Source: Candidatus Rifleibacteriota bacterium (GTDB lineage Bacteria; Muiribacteriota; Ozemobacteria; Ozemobacterales; Ozemobacteraceae). Taken from it: 38,101 nt of DNA. The notes beneath the pieces are model-generated. The model was given only the letters and a program-made list of their open reading frames with translations, did not search any database and was not told where the DNA came from. The DNA lies in contig JAAYVD010000021.1 in the NCBI GenBank assembly GCA_012517355.1, positions 1 through 38,101 of the forward strand, in the 5' to 3' direction. Both the position numbers and the translations under genes were made by a program. Below are positions 1 to 9,335 of this stretch, piece after piece. How positions within the stretch are numbered: the first letter of the stretch is position 1; each line of letters starts with the position of its first letter.

Positions 1-52
1 AAGGAAAGAAAGGGAAAGAACGCCAAGGGGAAAGGGAGAAATGGGGGAAAGG

Positions 53-245
53 GAGAGCGCTGGAGTCAGAGCGAACGGCAAAGGGTGCGCGGGCGGACTG
101 AGGAATCGGAAGCAGGAAAAGAAGGAACGGAAGGAAGGGAAGGAAGGAAAAAACGGGAAGGATACCGAAGGAGAACGGGGGAGAGCGCTGGAGTCAGAGC
201 GAACGGAGAAGGGTGCGCGGGCGGACCGAGGGATCCGAAACAGGA
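53..245. repeat. Purine-rich direct repeat, two copies 128 bp apart
   Basis: A stretch of about 65 bases beginning GAGAGCGCTGGAGTCAGAGC occurs at 53-117 and again at 181-245 with only a few mismatches. The spacing is 128 bases. The spacer and flanks (1-52, 118-180) are almost pure purine on this strand, built from GGAA/GGAAGG steps. No believable gene lies in 1-427: the open frames there are low-complexity Lys/Glu/Gly/Arg translations. The tract could adopt triplex structure or be a decayed tandem array. Its function is unknown. Confidence 0.7.
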
Positions 246-354
246 GGAAGGAAGGCTTGGGAAACGGGCGGGGGTGGGGTGGCAGGAGACGCCGGAAGTG
301 AGGAAGGATTGGCGGCAACCCATCGTCAACGGGATTCCCGTGGAGCCGGGACTC

Positions 355-363
355 TGGTAGACT
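355..363 (+). promoter_or_regulatory. Possible extended -10 promoter for the ABC-F gene
   Basis: TG-G-TAGACT, an extended -10 pattern, lies 65 bases before the ABC-F start. No convincing -35 box is visible. The same TGG-TAnnnT arrangement recurs before other genes in the window (28823, 29033, 35163). Confidence 0.3.
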
Positions 364-427
364 GTGGCCTTCCGGCGGTCTGCCGCCTGACATTCCCAGT
401 TGTCGCCGCACCGGCAAAGGACCATCC

Positions 428-2062
428 ATGATCAACCTGACAAACGTCACCGTCACGCACGGCAAGCGCACCCTGTTCCGGAATGCCGGTTTCCTGGTGC
501 GGCCGGGGGACAAGATCGGCCTGGTCGGGCCGAACGGCGCCGGCAAGACGACCGTCTTCCGGCTGATCATGGGCGAGGAGACGCCGGCCGAGGGCGAGGT
601 GCAGGTCATCTCGGGCATCGTCCTGGGCTACTTCTCCCAGGACGTCGGCGAGATGTCGGGTCGCTCCGCGCTCGAGGAGGTCCTGGCCGGCGCGGGCAAG
701 GTCCATGAGATCGGCCTGGAGCTGCGGGAGCTCGAGCATCGCATGGCCGATCCCGGGGGCGGGCTCGACGACGCGGCGATGGAACGGTACGGCAAACTGC
801 AGGAGGAGTTCCTGCACCGCGGCGGCTACGAACTGGAGACCCGCGGCCAGACGATCCTCAACGGCCTGGGGGTCGGCCCCGACCGCTGGGACCAGCCGGT
901 CGAGACCTTCTCCGGCGGTTGGAAGATGCGCATCGCGCTGGCCCGCATCCTGGTGTTGAATCCCGACGTCCTGCTCGTCGACGAGCCCACCAACTACCTC
1001 GACGTCGAATCGATCGTCTGGCTCGAGGCCTGGCTGAAGGAGTTCAAGGGCGCGCTGGTGATGACCAGCCACGACCGCGAGTTCATGACCCGCATCTGCT
1101 TTCGCACCGTCGAGGTGGCCGGCGAGACGATCACCACCTACAGCGGCGACTACGACTTCTACCTGCGCGAACGGGTCATCCGGCGCGAGCAGCTGCTGGC
1201 CGCGCAACGCCGCCAGCAGGCCACCCTGGCCAAGGAGGAGGAGTTCATCGCCCGCTTCGCCGCCCGCGCCTCGCATGCCGCCCAGGTGCAGTCACGCATC
1301 AAGACCATCGAGAAGATCGAGCGGATCGTCGTGCCGCCCGACCCCAAGGTCATCAAGTTCGAGTTCCCGCCAACGAAGCGCAGCGGCGACGTGGTGGTCG
1401 ACTTCCAGGGCCTGGCCAAGTCCTGGCCCCTGCCCGATGGCCGGCAGCTGCCGGTGTTTTCCGGGGTGACTGGGAAGGTGCTGCGCGGCAACCGGATCGC
1501 CCTGACAGGGGTCAACGGCGCCGGCAAGTCGACCTTCCTCAAGGTGGTCAGCGGCCTGACCGAAGCCACGGCGGGAACCTGTACGCTGGGGGCCAGCGTG
1601 CAGCTCGGCTACTTCAGCCAGTACTCGTGTGACGCGCTGAAGGCCGAACGGACCGTCTTCGAGGAGATCCAGGAGCGGCTGCCGATGGCCACGATCGGCT
1701 ACATCAAGAACCTGCTCGGCGCCTTCCAGTTCTCGGGCGACGACTCCGACAAGAAGGTGTCGATCCTGTCGGGGGGCGAGAAGACGCGCGTCATGCTGGC
1801 CGCCCTGCTCACCCAGCCGATCAATTTCCTGGTGCTCGACGAACCCACCAACCATCTCGACATCGCCAGCCGCGAGGTGCTGCTCGAGGCCCTGCAGGAG
1901 TTCGACGGCACGGTGCTGCTGGTCAGCCACGACCGCTACTTCCTGCACCATCTGGCCAACCGGGTCTTCGAGATCGACCACGGCTCGCTCACCACCTACG
2001 AAGGCGACTACGACTACTACCTCCGCAAGCGGGCCGAGCTGCACGGGCCGTCGGGCCACTGA
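428..2062 (+). CDS. ABC-F family ATPase (translation factor / ribosome-protection type)
   Basis: This is a soluble protein of 544 residues with two ABC ATPase domains in tandem and no membrane segment, which is the ABC-F layout (EttA/Uup/YdiF relatives that act at the ribosomal E site). Domain 1 has Walker A GPNGAGKTT near residues 34-42, signature FSGGWKM near 161 and Walker B LLVDEPTNYLD near 181. Domain 2 has GVNGAGKST near 360, LSGGEKTR near 447 and VLDEPTNHLD near 470. The charged linker between them (about residues 240-310) corresponds to the P-site tRNA interaction motif region. Both catalytic Glu residues are present, so both sites look active. A purine-rich CAAAGG lies just before the ATG. 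Which ABC-F subfamily it belongs to cannot be told by eye. Confidence 0.93.
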   Translation: MINLTNVTVTHGKRTLFRNAGFLVRPGDKIGLVGPNGAGKTTVFRLIMGEETPAEGEVQVISGIVLGYFSQDVGEMSGRSALEEVLAGAGKVHEIGLELRELEHRMADPGGGLDDAAMERYGKLQEEFLHRGGYELETRGQTILNGLGVGPDRWDQPVETFSGGWKMRIALARILVLNPDVLLVDEPTNYLDVESIVWLEAWLKEFKGALVMTSHDREFMTRICFRTVEVAGETITTYSGDYDFYLRERVIRREQLLAAQRRQQATLAKEEEFIARFAARASHAAQVQSRIKTIEKIERIVVPPDPKVIKFEFPPTKRSGDVVVDFQGLAKSWPLPDGRQLPVFSGVTGKVLRGNRIALTGVNGAGKSTFLKVVSGLTEATAGTCTLGASVQLGYFSQYSCDALKAERTVFEEIQERLPMATIGYIKNLLGAFQFSGDDSDKKVSILSGGEKTRVMLAALLTQPINFLVLDEPTNHLDIASREVLLEALQEFDGTVLLVSHDRYFLHHLANRVFEIDHGSLTTYEGDYDYYLRKRAELHGPSGH

Positions 2063-2089
2063 GTCATGCCTGGGAAGCCAGGGAAGAGA

Positions 2090-2118
2090 TTGCCCTTCTC
2101 CCGCCGTTGTCCTAGAAT
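2090..2118 (+). promoter_or_regulatory. Sigma70-type promoter for the metallopeptidase gene
   Basis: TTGCCC (2090-2095) and TAGAAT (2113-2118) are separated by exactly 17 bases and lie 30 bases before the next ATG. A short CCTGG-GAAG-CCAGG hairpin at 2069-2082 follows the ABC-F stop. It may mark the end of the preceding transcript, although it has no T-run. Confidence 0.6.
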
Positions 2119-2148
2119 CAGGGAAGTTGCGCCTTCAGGAGGGAAACC

Positions 2149-3672
2149 ATGGGTCGTCGCCAGTTCCGTCCACGGGGTGGGTGGGTTCTCGTCGTCTTCA
2201 TCTGCGGTGTCTGCTGCACCCTGGCCGGATCCGTCGTTGCCGCCGACGCCCCTTCCTTCCTGATCGCCCGCCCGTTGTTCGAAAGCACCGGCCGGCCCCT
2301 GCTCGACCGCTCCTCCGATCCCGCCCTGACGCCCTACCAGGGGACCAATCCCAAAGGCCACCAGCGGCTCTATGTCGTTCCGGCCGACCGGGCAGGTGAT
2401 CCTCCCGAGACCCTGACCCGCTACCTGTCGGAAAGCCCCGAGTTCCAGCGGGCCTTCGACCTCCTGCGCACCGCCCGCCACCTGCGCTACACCCAGCTGA
2501 CGAAAGAGAAGGCGGGGAAGGCCGCCCGCGACTTCGCCCGCGGCGTCCTGGCCGGACCGCTGGTGATCCTGGACCGGTCGCCCGAGCGTGGCTATCCCTT
2601 CTGCATGCTGGGTCTCACCACCCTGGTGGTCGAGGGGCCCAGAGCCCTCGACCGCATCCTGCACGCCTCGCCCGATTTCATCCTCGTCACCGACCTGTCC
2701 AGGCAGACCTGGAAACAGGCTCTGGAAAACGATCTGCTCGACATCCTCGTCGGGCACGAGGTGGCCCATGCCGCGATGTTCGAGTGCATGGGGCCGGCCT
2801 TCGACACCCTGGCCGGCAGCTACCGCGGTGCCCATGTGACGACCACCGTGAGCCACCCGGGCTTCGCCCTGCAGGAAGGCTGGGCCGAGGCGGTCCAGGC
2901 CTGGATCGACCCGGCGGCGGCGCGGCGGGCGAAGGGAAGGAAGGCGCGTGAGGCCGGGGTGTCGGACTTCTACCTCGATTCCCAGGACGACATCCGGCAG
3001 GAGACCTACCTGTGGGTCGATGCCCGGGCGAAGGACGGCCGGCTGCGCAACGCCTCCCAGATGATGGCCACCGAGGGCATCGTCGCCACCCTCCTGTACA
3101 AGGTCCTGGCCAGCCGGGCCATCGCCGGCGCGCCCGAGAAGCTCCTGACCGTGATGGCGTATGACCGGCCGCAGTCCTTCCCCGACCTGGTACGCGGATA
3201 CCTGAAGCGGTTCCCCGGCGACCGGTCGACCCTCCTGCGGATCGTCCTCGAAACCACCCGCTATCGCACCATGAGCCGGCCGGTGGCCGAGGCCTACCAA
3301 GCGTATCGGCACGCCCGCGCCCGGCAGACCTCGCGCCAGACCGATGCCGCCACCCTGCAGGCGGCGAAACGGGCCTACGAATCGGCCAAGGAAGAGGCTT
3401 TCCGCCGGGCCCTGGAGGGCGCGGACATCTTCGTCGATCTCGGCCCGGCGCTGCGCCTCTACGGCGCCGGCTACGAGTTCGACCTCAACCTGGTCGACCT
3501 CGACGGCCTGGTGCGGAGCGGGCTCGACCGGGAAGACGCCGCCAAGGTCCTGGCCGCCCGCGACGAGGTCACCTACTTCACCGGCGACCCGCTCGAGACG
3601 ATCAGGAAGGCGGTCGGCGAGGAGACCTGGCAGAAGACATACTCCCGCTACCTCTGGCACACCGTCCGGTGA
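2149..3672 (+). CDS. Putative secreted zinc metallopeptidase (HExxH)
   Basis: This 507-residue protein has a basic N-terminus and a hydrophobic core (about residues 11-31) ending near VVAADA, which fits a Sec signal peptide. HEVAH at residues 203-207 matches the HExxH zinc site of metallopeptidases. An EGWAE segment at 243-247 offers Glu residues placed as a third zinc ligand, as in gluzincins. The rest is mostly helical with Arg/Ala-rich stretches, and I cannot assign a named peptidase family. AGGAGGG at 2137-2143 sets the ATG start, and a good promoter sits just upstream, so the gene is probably transcribed alone. Exported protease or peptidoglycan peptidase are both possible. The zinc-site reading is the firm part. 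Confidence 0.72.
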   Translation: MGRRQFRPRGGWVLVVFICGVCCTLAGSVVAADAPSFLIARPLFESTGRPLLDRSSDPALTPYQGTNPKGHQRLYVVPADRAGDPPETLTRYLSESPEFQRAFDLLRTARHLRYTQLTKEKAGKAARDFARGVLAGPLVILDRSPERGYPFCMLGLTTLVVEGPRALDRILHASPDFILVTDLSRQTWKQALENDLLDILVGHEVAHAAMFECMGPAFDTLAGSYRGAHVTTTVSHPGFALQEGWAEAVQAWIDPAAARRAKGRKAREAGVSDFYLDSQDDIRQETYLWVDARAKDGRLRNASQMMATEGIVATLLYKVLASRAIAGAPEKLLTVMAYDRPQSFPDLVRGYLKRFPGDRSTLLRIVLETTRYRTMSRPVAEAYQAYRHARARQTSRQTDAATLQAAKRAYESAKEEAFRRALEGADIFVDLGPALRLYGAGYEFDLNLVDLDGLVRSGLDREDAAKVLAARDEVTYFTGDPLETIRKAVGEETWQKTYSRYLWHTVR

Positions 3673-3699
3673 GCCGGCAGAGCCGCTGAACGGGGAACC

Positions 3700-3720
3700 G
3701 GGGCGCCCCCGCCCCGGGGC
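3700..3720 (+). other. GC-rich hairpin between metallopeptidase and ABC exporter genes
   Basis: CCGGGGCG and CGCCCCGG arms enclose four C in the 62-base gap before the exporter. There is no T-run, so it is at best a weak terminator or a transcript-stability structure. Confidence 0.35.
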
Positions 3721-3734
3721 CGCGCGAGCAGCTG

Positions 3735-5519
3735 ATGGACGCGAAGCCGGTGTTGCGGCGGTGCCTGGGGCTGCTGCGCCCGTATGGCCTCCTGACCGCC
3801 GGGGCCTACCTGGCCCTGGTGGTCATCAACGCCCTGGCCCTGGCCATGCCTCAGCTCATCCGCTGGATCGTCGACCGGGGCATCGGTGGCCGTGACCCCG
3901 GGCTGGTGACACAGTCGGTGGCGGCCCTGCTGGTCCTGTCGCTCCTCAAGAGCGGATGCGGGTTCCTGCAGGGGATGTGGACCGAGACCGCCTCGCAAGG
4001 GGTGGCCTACGATCTGCGCAACGCCATCCACCGGCAGATGGCGCGCCTGTCGTTCTCCTGGCACGACCGCAGCGAGACGGGCCAGGTGCTCACCCGCGCC
4101 ATCCAGGACGTCGAGCGGATCCGCTTCATCACCGGCCGGGCCTTTCTGCGGGTGACGGACGGCATCGTGCTGCTGCTGGGCACTGCGGTGATGCTGGCCT
4201 GGATGAACCCCTGGCTGGCCGCTCTCGCCCTCGCCACCATGCCGGTCATGGCCTGGCGGGCCTGGGCCCTGGGCCGGCGGTTGCGGCCGGTGATGCTGGT
4301 CATCCAGAAACAGGTGGCCCGGCTGACCACGCGGCTCGAGCAGAACCTGCGCGGCATCCGCATCGTCAAGGCCTTCGCGCAGGAGGAGGCGGAGATCGAC
4401 CGGTTCGCGCGGCAGAACCGGCGCTGGTACTCCCTTCAGGATGGGTTGGCCCGTCTGCAGGCCGTTCAGGGGCCCCTGATCGGTCTGATCGCCAACCTGG
4501 GAACGGTGCTCGTCATCGGGGGCGGCGGTTGGCTGGTGGTGCGGGGCGCCTTGTCTCTGGGGGAACTGGTCGCCTTCACCACCTATCTCGGCCAACTGAT
4601 CGTCCCGGTCCGGCGGCTCGGCAACATCATCCCGGCGCTGGCCCAGGGCGCCGCGGCGGGGGAGCGCATCTTCGAGATCCTCGACGTGGTGTCCGAAGTG
4701 CGCGATGCGCCTGGTGCCGTCCCGCTGCCGCCGGTGCGGGGGGAGGTCCGTTTCGAAGGGGTCTCCTTCGCCTACGGGCGCGGCCACCCCGTCCTGCGGG
4801 AGGTTACGTTCACCGCGGCTCCCGGCCAGATCGTGGCCCTGCTGGGGGTGACGGGGTCGGGCAAGTCGACGGTCATCAACCTGCTGCCGCGGTTCTACGA
4901 CCCGACCGCGGGCCGCATCCTGGTCGATGGTCACGACATCCGGGGGGTCACCCTGGCGTCGCTGCGAGACCAGGTGGGCATCGTGCTGCAGGAGACCACC
5001 CTGTTCGCCACCACCATCCGCGAGAACCTCCGGTTCGGCCGGCTCGACGCCGGCGAGGAGGAGATGATCGCCGCGGCCCGGGCCGCCCAGGCGCACGAGT
5101 TCATCAGCGCCATGCCGGAGGGCTACGACACGATCATCGGGGAACGCGGGGTGACCCTGTCGGGCGGCCAGAAACAGCGGGTGGCCATTGCCCGCACCCT
5201 GCTCAAGAACCCGCGCCTGTTGATCCTCGACGATGCCACCGCCAGCGTCGATACCGGCACCGAGCAGTTGATCCGGGAAGCCCTCGACCGCCTGATGGCT
5301 GGCCGCACCAGCTTCGTCATCGCCCAGCGCCTCGCCACCCTGTGCCGGGCCGACCTCATCCTCGTGCTCGACCGGGGGCGCCTCATCGCCCGTGGCACGC
5401 ACGAGGAACTGCTGCGCACCTCGGGCCGGTACGCCGACCTGTGCCGTGGACAGGCGACGGCGGTGGCCGCCCCCCGGCGGGTGGCCGGCTCCTGGCGGCC
5501 AGGACGAGGTCCGGCATGA
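3735..5519 (+). CDS. ABC exporter half-transporter with degenerate nucleotide site (subunit 1)
   Basis: This 594-residue protein has an N-terminal six-helix ABC transporter membrane domain (about residues 15-310) fused to a nucleotide-binding domain. Walker [10 protein letters not shown] is near 371, the Q-loop is LQETTLF and the signature LSGGQKQR is near 474. Walker B ends LILDDATAS, with Asp where the catalytic Glu should be. The switch position reads VIAQRL, with Gln instead of His. These two changes are those of the degenerate subunit of heterodimeric exporters such as TM287/288 and LmrCD. The partner is the next gene, which overlaps it by ATGA. The substrate (drug, lipid or peptide) cannot be read from the sequence. 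Confidence 0.93.
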   Translation: MDAKPVLRRCLGLLRPYGLLTAGAYLALVVINALALAMPQLIRWIVDRGIGGRDPGLVTQSVAALLVLSLLKSGCGFLQGMWTETASQGVAYDLRNAIHRQMARLSFSWHDRSETGQVLTRAIQDVERIRFITGRAFLRVTDGIVLLLGTAVMLAWMNPWLAALALATMPVMAWRAWALGRRLRPVMLVIQKQVARLTTRLEQNLRGIRIVKAFAQEEAEIDRFARQNRRWYSLQDGLARLQAVQGPLIGLIANLGTVLVIGGGGWLVVRGALSLGELVAFTTYLGQLIVPVRRLGNIIPALAQGAAAGERIFEILDVVSEVRDAPGAVPLPPVRGEVRFEGVSFAYGRGHPVLREVTFTAAPGQIVALLGVTGSGKSTVINLLPRFYDPTAGRILVDGHDIRGVTLASLRDQVGIVLQETTLFATTIRENLRFGRLDAGEEEMIAAARAAQAHEFISAMPEGYDTIIGERGVTLSGGQKQRVAIARTLLKNPRLLILDDATASVDTGTEQLIREALDRLMAGRTSFVIAQRLATLCRADLILVLDRGRLIARGTHEELLRTSGRYADLCRGQATAVAAPRRVAGSWRPGRGPA

Positions 5520-7393
5520 GCTTCACCATCGGCTCCTTCGGTTCCGGCATGGGACCACGCTCGGCCATCCGCAGCTTCGGTCAGGAAGGGGAGGGCCGGG
5601 CTTTCGACCCCGCGATCCTGCGGCGGCTGCTGGAGTTTCTGCTTCCCCACACCGCCCCCCTGTTCGTCGCCATGGGGGCGATGCTGGGGGCTTCGCTGCT
5701 CGCGCTGGTCACGCCCTGGCTGATCAAGGTCGCCATCGACCGGGACATCGCCGGGGGCGATCAGGCCGGCCTGCTCCGCACCGCCCTGGCCATGATGGGC
5801 GCGTATGCCGGCATCTACCTGTTGACCAGCCTCCAGCAGTTCCTGCTGTCGCGGATCGGGCTGCGGGTGCTGGCCACGCTGCGCGGCCGGATGTTCCGCC
5901 ACCTGCAGGAGCTGTCGTTGTCCTGGCACCATGCGCACATCGTGGGAGTGACCATCTCGCGGGTGATCGGCGACGTGGCCGTGCTCAATGACCTGCTGAG
6001 CGAGGGTGTGGCGACGCTGCTGGGCGATCTGGTGGTCCTGGCGGGCATCGTGGTCGTCATGCTGACCCTGGACCCGCGGCTCGCGCTGTCGGCGTTCGCG
6101 GTGCTGCCGCTGATGGTGCTGGCCACCTGGCTGTTCTCGCGCAAGGCCCGGGTGGCCTGGCGCAGGACACGACAGCGGCTGGCGGCGGTGATCGGCGGGC
6201 TGGCCGAGGACCTGTCCGGGATCCGGGTCATCCAGGCCTTCGTACGGGAAGGGGTGTCGGCCGAGCGGTTCGAGGAGGTCAACCGGGCCAACCGGGATGC
6301 CAACATCGAGGCGATGTCGCTGTCGTTTCTGTTCCTGCCCACGGTCGAGTTCCTCGGCACGGTCGCGACCGCGATCGTGTTGTGGGTCGGAGGGGGCGCG
6401 GTGGCGCGGGGGGAACTGACGCTGGGCACGGTGGTGGCCTTTCTCGCCTATGTCAGCCGGTTCTTCCAGCCGATCCAGGACCTGTCACAGCTCTATACCA
6501 CGATGCAGTCGGCGATGGCGGGGGGGGAACGGGTGCTCGAGCTCCTCGACACCCGGCCTGACGTGGCTGACCTGGCCGGGGCAGAGGACCTGCCGCGGCT
6601 GGACGGGCGGATCGAATGGCGTGGCGTCGGGTTTTGCTACCAGCCAGACACGCCGGTTCTGCAGGGCATCGACCTGGTCGTCGAGCCGGGGATGACGGTG
6701 GCGCTGGTCGGGCCGACCGGGGCCGGCAAGACCACGCTGGCGGGCCTGGTGGCGCGCCTGTATGACGTGACGGAAGGGGCGGTGCTGATCGACGGGCGCG
6801 ACGTGCGCGAGGTGACGCAACGGTCCCTGCGCCGGCAGACCGGCCTGGTGCCGCAGGATCCCTTCCTGTTCGCGGGCACCATCGCGGACAACATCCGGTT
6901 CGCCCGGCCGGCCGCCTCGGCGGCGGCGGTGGAGGCCGCGGCCCGGTCGGCCAACGCCCACGGGTTCATCGTCGGCCTGCCCGACGGCTACGCGACCCGC
7001 ATCCTCGAAGGCGGGGTCAACCTGTCGCTCGGTCAGCGGCAGTTGGTCTGCATTGCGCGGGCGGTGCTGGCCGACCCCCGGATCCTGATCCTCGACGAGG
7101 CCACGGCCAGCGTCGATACGGTGACCGAGAGGCTGATCCAGGAGGCCCTGCAGCGGTTGCTGGCCGGTCGCACCTCCCTGGTCATCGCCCACCGGCTGAC
7201 CACGGTCGAGAAGGCCGACCTGATCTGCGTCATCGCCGGCGGCCGGATCGTGGAGCGAGGGACCCACGCGGCCCTGCTCGGCCAGGGCGGCCTCTACGCC
7301 GACCTGTACCAGCGGCAATTCGGCAGCGGATCGGCGAGTGGGGACGGGACGGGGGCCTCGGCGCCGCCAACAAGGGCTGAACCCGGTCATTGA
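5516..7393 (+). CDS. ABC exporter half-transporter with canonical Walker B (subunit 2)
   Basis: This 625-residue partner of the preceding gene starts at the ATG of the ATGA overlap, so the two are translationally coupled. An N-terminal extension of about 40 residues precedes the six-helix membrane domain. The ATPase domain has Walker [10 protein letters not shown] near 397, canonical Walker [10 protein letters not shown] near 523 and switch His in IAHRLTT near 557. Its signature reads LSLGQ instead of LSGGQ. That site faces the degenerate Walker motifs of subunit 1, so the defects of both chains fall in one composite site and the other site stays intact. Longer upstream frames reaching to 3956 are out-of-frame shadows. 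Confidence 0.93.
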   Translation: MSFTIGSFGSGMGPRSAIRSFGQEGEGRAFDPAILRRLLEFLLPHTAPLFVAMGAMLGASLLALVTPWLIKVAIDRDIAGGDQAGLLRTALAMMGAYAGIYLLTSLQQFLLSRIGLRVLATLRGRMFRHLQELSLSWHHAHIVGVTISRVIGDVAVLNDLLSEGVATLLGDLVVLAGIVVVMLTLDPRLALSAFAVLPLMVLATWLFSRKARVAWRRTRQRLAAVIGGLAEDLSGIRVIQAFVREGVSAERFEEVNRANRDANIEAMSLSFLFLPTVEFLGTVATAIVLWVGGGAVARGELTLGTVVAFLAYVSRFFQPIQDLSQLYTTMQSAMAGGERVLELLDTRPDVADLAGAEDLPRLDGRIEWRGVGFCYQPDTPVLQGIDLVVEPGMTVALVGPTGAGKTTLAGLVARLYDVTEGAVLIDGRDVREVTQRSLRRQTGLVPQDPFLFAGTIADNIRFARPAASAAAVEAAARSANAHGFIVGLPDGYATRILEGGVNLSLGQRQLVCIARAVLADPRILILDEATASVDTVTERLIQEALQRLLAGRTSLVIAHRLTTVEKADLICVIAGGRIVERGTHAALLGQGGLYADLYQRQFGSGSASGDGTGASAPPTRAEPGH

Positions 7394-7443
7394 TCAGACC
7401 TGACTTCGGAACCGTCAGCCGGGAAAGAGGCCGCTGCGAATCA

Positions 7444-7463
7444 ACGCCGATGGACGCCGATGA
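7444..7463. repeat. Short tandem repeat in the intergenic gap after the exporter
   Basis: ACGCCGATG occurs twice in tandem with a 10-base period, within a string like those repeated between genes in other GC-rich bacteria (inference from style only). The gap 7394-7655 otherwise shows a TC-rich tract near 7530-7610 and no gene. Confidence 0.3.
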
Positions 7464-7655
7464 GGGCGATCGGCATCGGTACGTTTCCGCGTTCATCTCC
7501 AGCATCTCGACTGACGCGTCGAACGCTCTTTTTTCATCCACCCATCGATTCCGCCTTGGCCGGCCGGGCTGGCGACTCCCTTTTCCACTTCCCCCCTTTC
7601 TTCCTTCCCCTGTCGGCGTCCGGGTTTCCAACGAAATCCGGTCGCCCGAAAAGCG

Positions 7656-7683
7656 GAACCCCCACGCCGGGGCGTGGGGGTTC
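7656..7683 (-). terminator. Perfect hairpin, probable terminator of the Gly/His-rich protein gene
   Basis: GAACCCCCACGCC and GGCGTGGGGGTTC form a perfect 13-bp stem with a 2-base loop. Read on the minus strand, the stem is followed by CCGCTTTTCG, a short T-run, so it suits the minus-strand gene ending at 7772. Confidence 0.6.
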
Positions 7684-7696
7684 GGGAATCAGAGGT

Positions 7697-7760
7697 GGGG
7701 TCCGGGTTGGAGACCCCGATGGGTAGGGAAACCGGATCCCGCCGTGGGGGTGGGATCCGG
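7697..7760. repeat. Two further inverted repeats beside the terminator
   Basis: GGGGTC/GACCCC arms lie at about 7697-7717. CCGGATCCC (7732-7740) and GGGATCCGG (7752-7760) form a 9-bp stem. With the hairpin at 7656 they make three stems in a row directly downstream of the minus-strand gene. Confidence 0.5.
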
Positions 7761-7771
7761 GGGTGGGCTCG

Positions 7772-8302
7772 TCAGGAGCGGTGGCCGCCGAAGGGGCCGG
7801 GGTGGCTCGGGGAGGGGTGACTGGTGGTGGTGTGGCCGCTGTTGCCGTGGTTGTTGTAGCCGCCATTGTTGTTGTAACCGCCGGTGTTGTAACCGCCGGT
7901 GTTATAGCCACCGTTGTTGTATCCGCCATTGTTGTGGCCGGGCTGGCTATAGCCACCATTGCCGTAGCCGGGCTGGTTGTAGCCGCCGTGGTTGCCGGGG
8001 CCGTAGTGGCCGTTCCCGTGGCCGTGGTGAGACGGGGGCGGGGGAGGAGGAGGGAAATGATGCCCGTGGCCGTTGCCGTGGTGCGACGGAGGCGGCGGCG
8101 GGGGAGGAGGATGATGGGGGCCATGGTGATGGCCGCTGCCGGCGGCGAGGCCGCCGATGATGCCACCGATGATGCCGCCGATGACCTGGCCGGCGGTGAC
8201 CTTGCGGGTGGTGGTGCCGTCGGAGCCGCGGGGGGCGGCGGAAGCGAGCACGGGGGCAAAGGTCAGGGCGGCGGCCAGTCCGATCGGGAGCAGGCGTTTC
8301 AT
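7772..8302 (-). CDS. Exported glycine-zipper protein with Pro-, His- and Gly-Tyr-Asn-rich repeats
   Basis: This 176-residue protein starts at MKRLLPIG, with a clear signal peptide (about residues 1-23, ending LASAAP). GGAGG lies 11 bases before the ATG. A glycine zipper follows (AGQVIGGIIGGIIGGLAAG), as in outer-membrane 2TM glycine-zipper proteins. Next come two runs of seven or eight prolines bounded by His-rich segments, then about ten GGYNN/GGYNT-like repeats and a Ser/Pro/His tail. Composition suggests a surface or outer-membrane-associated protein that might bind metal through its His clusters. That role is inference. The low-complexity part makes length variation between strains likely. 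Confidence 0.75.
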   Translation of the reverse strand: MKRLLPIGLAAALTFAPVLASAAPRGSDGTTTRKVTAGQVIGGIIGGIIGGLAAGSGHHHGPHHPPPPPPPPSHHGNGHGHHFPPPPPPPSHHGHGNGHYGPGNHGGYNQPGYGNGGYSQPGHNNGGYNNGGYNTGGYNTGGYNNNGGYNNHGNSGHTTTSHPSPSHPGPFGGHRS

Positions 8303-8333
8303 ACGGTGCGGGACCTCCAGGTTTCTCTCACGG

Positions 8334-8356
8334 TTTCGACATCGCGGATGTCGAAA
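8334..8356 (-). promoter_or_regulatory. Perfect inverted repeat in the leader of the Gly/His-rich gene
   Basis: TTTCGACATC and GATGTCGAAA are perfect 10-base arms around GCG, 32 bases upstream of the ATG. It could be an operator or an mRNA hairpin. I recognise no known regulator site. The rest of 8357-8567 holds AT-richer DNA and no gene. Confidence 0.5.
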
Positions 8357-8567
8357 TGGAAATAAAGCAACGGCCGTGCCAGGTCGGGGTAAAGTAGTGA
8401 AATGCTCTTGGGGAAAGGCTTTACACGCTGTCGGGTGAAGGGCGCGGGTCACCGGGGCCACGAAATTCAGCAGCCCCTTGACAGATTTTCGTCTTTTCCT
8501 CTCGAAATGGGTCCCTCTCTGGCGATCCGGTCCAAAAAGGCCTGGTTCTGCCGGGGACCGGCCGGGA

Positions 8568-9335
8568 TCACCCTTCCCGGGAGCGGCGCCGCAGGTGGAG
8601 GAGGACGAACATGCCCAGCCCCCCGGCCCATGGCCGCAGCAGCCGCTCCAGGAGTTGCAGGGGCCGGAACACCGCTTCCGGCAGAGTAAAGCGCGACCCG
8701 ATGCCCCCGCTGGCCAGGTAGAGGAACGGCTGGAACGGTTGGCATTCCACCGCCTCCAATTCCGGGACCCCGGCCGCGAATCGCTCCCGGTCCCGCTGGA
8801 ACAGGATCCAGGCCAGGGCGTTGTTGCCTCCCGTCACCGGGTCTCCCCGGTTCCCTTCCCAGAGCGGGCGTGCGGGGTCGAACCCTTCGGTGTGGAGCGC
8901 CCGGTAGAGCAGCGAGGCCCACCAGCCGCCCCACGGCTCGATCATCACCAGGCGCCCGCCGGGGGCCAGGCACCGAACCGCCTCGCCGAAGAACTCCCGG
9001 GGGGCGGGAAGATGGTGCAGGACGTTGATCAGGACCAGCCCCCCCAGCCTGCCGGAGCGGACCGGCAACCGGCAGCCGTCGGCCACCAGGTCGAGGCCGG
9101 GCTGCCAGGAGAGTTCGGAACGGATGATCCCCGGCACCGCTTCGGCGAGAAAGCCCGGCCCCGAGCCCAGTTCCAGCACCGGTCCCGGGAGCGGGCCGCC
9201 GAGGCACCGGGCGATCTCCCGGTACCAGCCGGCCAGCACCCGCCGGAGAAACGGCTTCTCCGCCAGGATTGCCCGACGCACAGCAGGAAGGCCAGACGGG
9301 GTGTCCCAACCCGCCCGGTCGTGAATTCCGGTCAT
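8568..9335 (-). CDS. SAM-dependent methyltransferase (class I, Methyltransf_11 type)
   Basis: This 255-residue protein has the SAM-binding motif I VLELGSGPGFLAE near residue 50, an acidic end to strand 2, and a motif reading VLINVLHHLPAP followed by PGGRLVMIEP, all typical of the small-molecule or lipid methyltransferase fold. The C-terminal third contains an aromatic-rich region. The start chosen is MTGIHDRAG, preceded by GGGGGAAGGGG. An earlier ATG at 9371 lacks a ribosome site. It lies about 190 bases downstream of the methyltransferase-glycosyltransferase fusion on the same strand, so it may belong to the same surface-glycan operon. The acceptor is unknown. Confidence 0.85.
   Translation of the reverse strand: MTGIHDRAGWDTPSGLPAVRRAILAEKPFLRRVLAGWYREIARCLGGPLPGPVLELGSGPGFLAEAVPGIIRSELSWQPGLDLVADGCRLPVRSGRLGGLVLINVLHHLPAPREFFGEAVRCLAPGGRLVMIEPWGGWWASLLYRALHTEGFDPARPLWEGNRGDPVTGGNNALAWILFQRDRERFAAGVPELEAVECQPFQPFLYLASGGIGSRFTLPEAVFRPLQLLERLLRPWAGGLGMFVLLHLRRRSREG

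Noticed and set aside
3956-5515. A 1145-residue frame running from inside ABC subunit 1 into subunit 2
   Set aside because: Its first 520 residues are the shadow of subunit 1 in another frame. The real start is the ATG at 5516.
8475-8480. Perfect TTGACA on the plus strand
   Set aside because: No -10 box 15-19 bases downstream and no plus-strand gene to serve. It lies in a gap between minus-strand genes.
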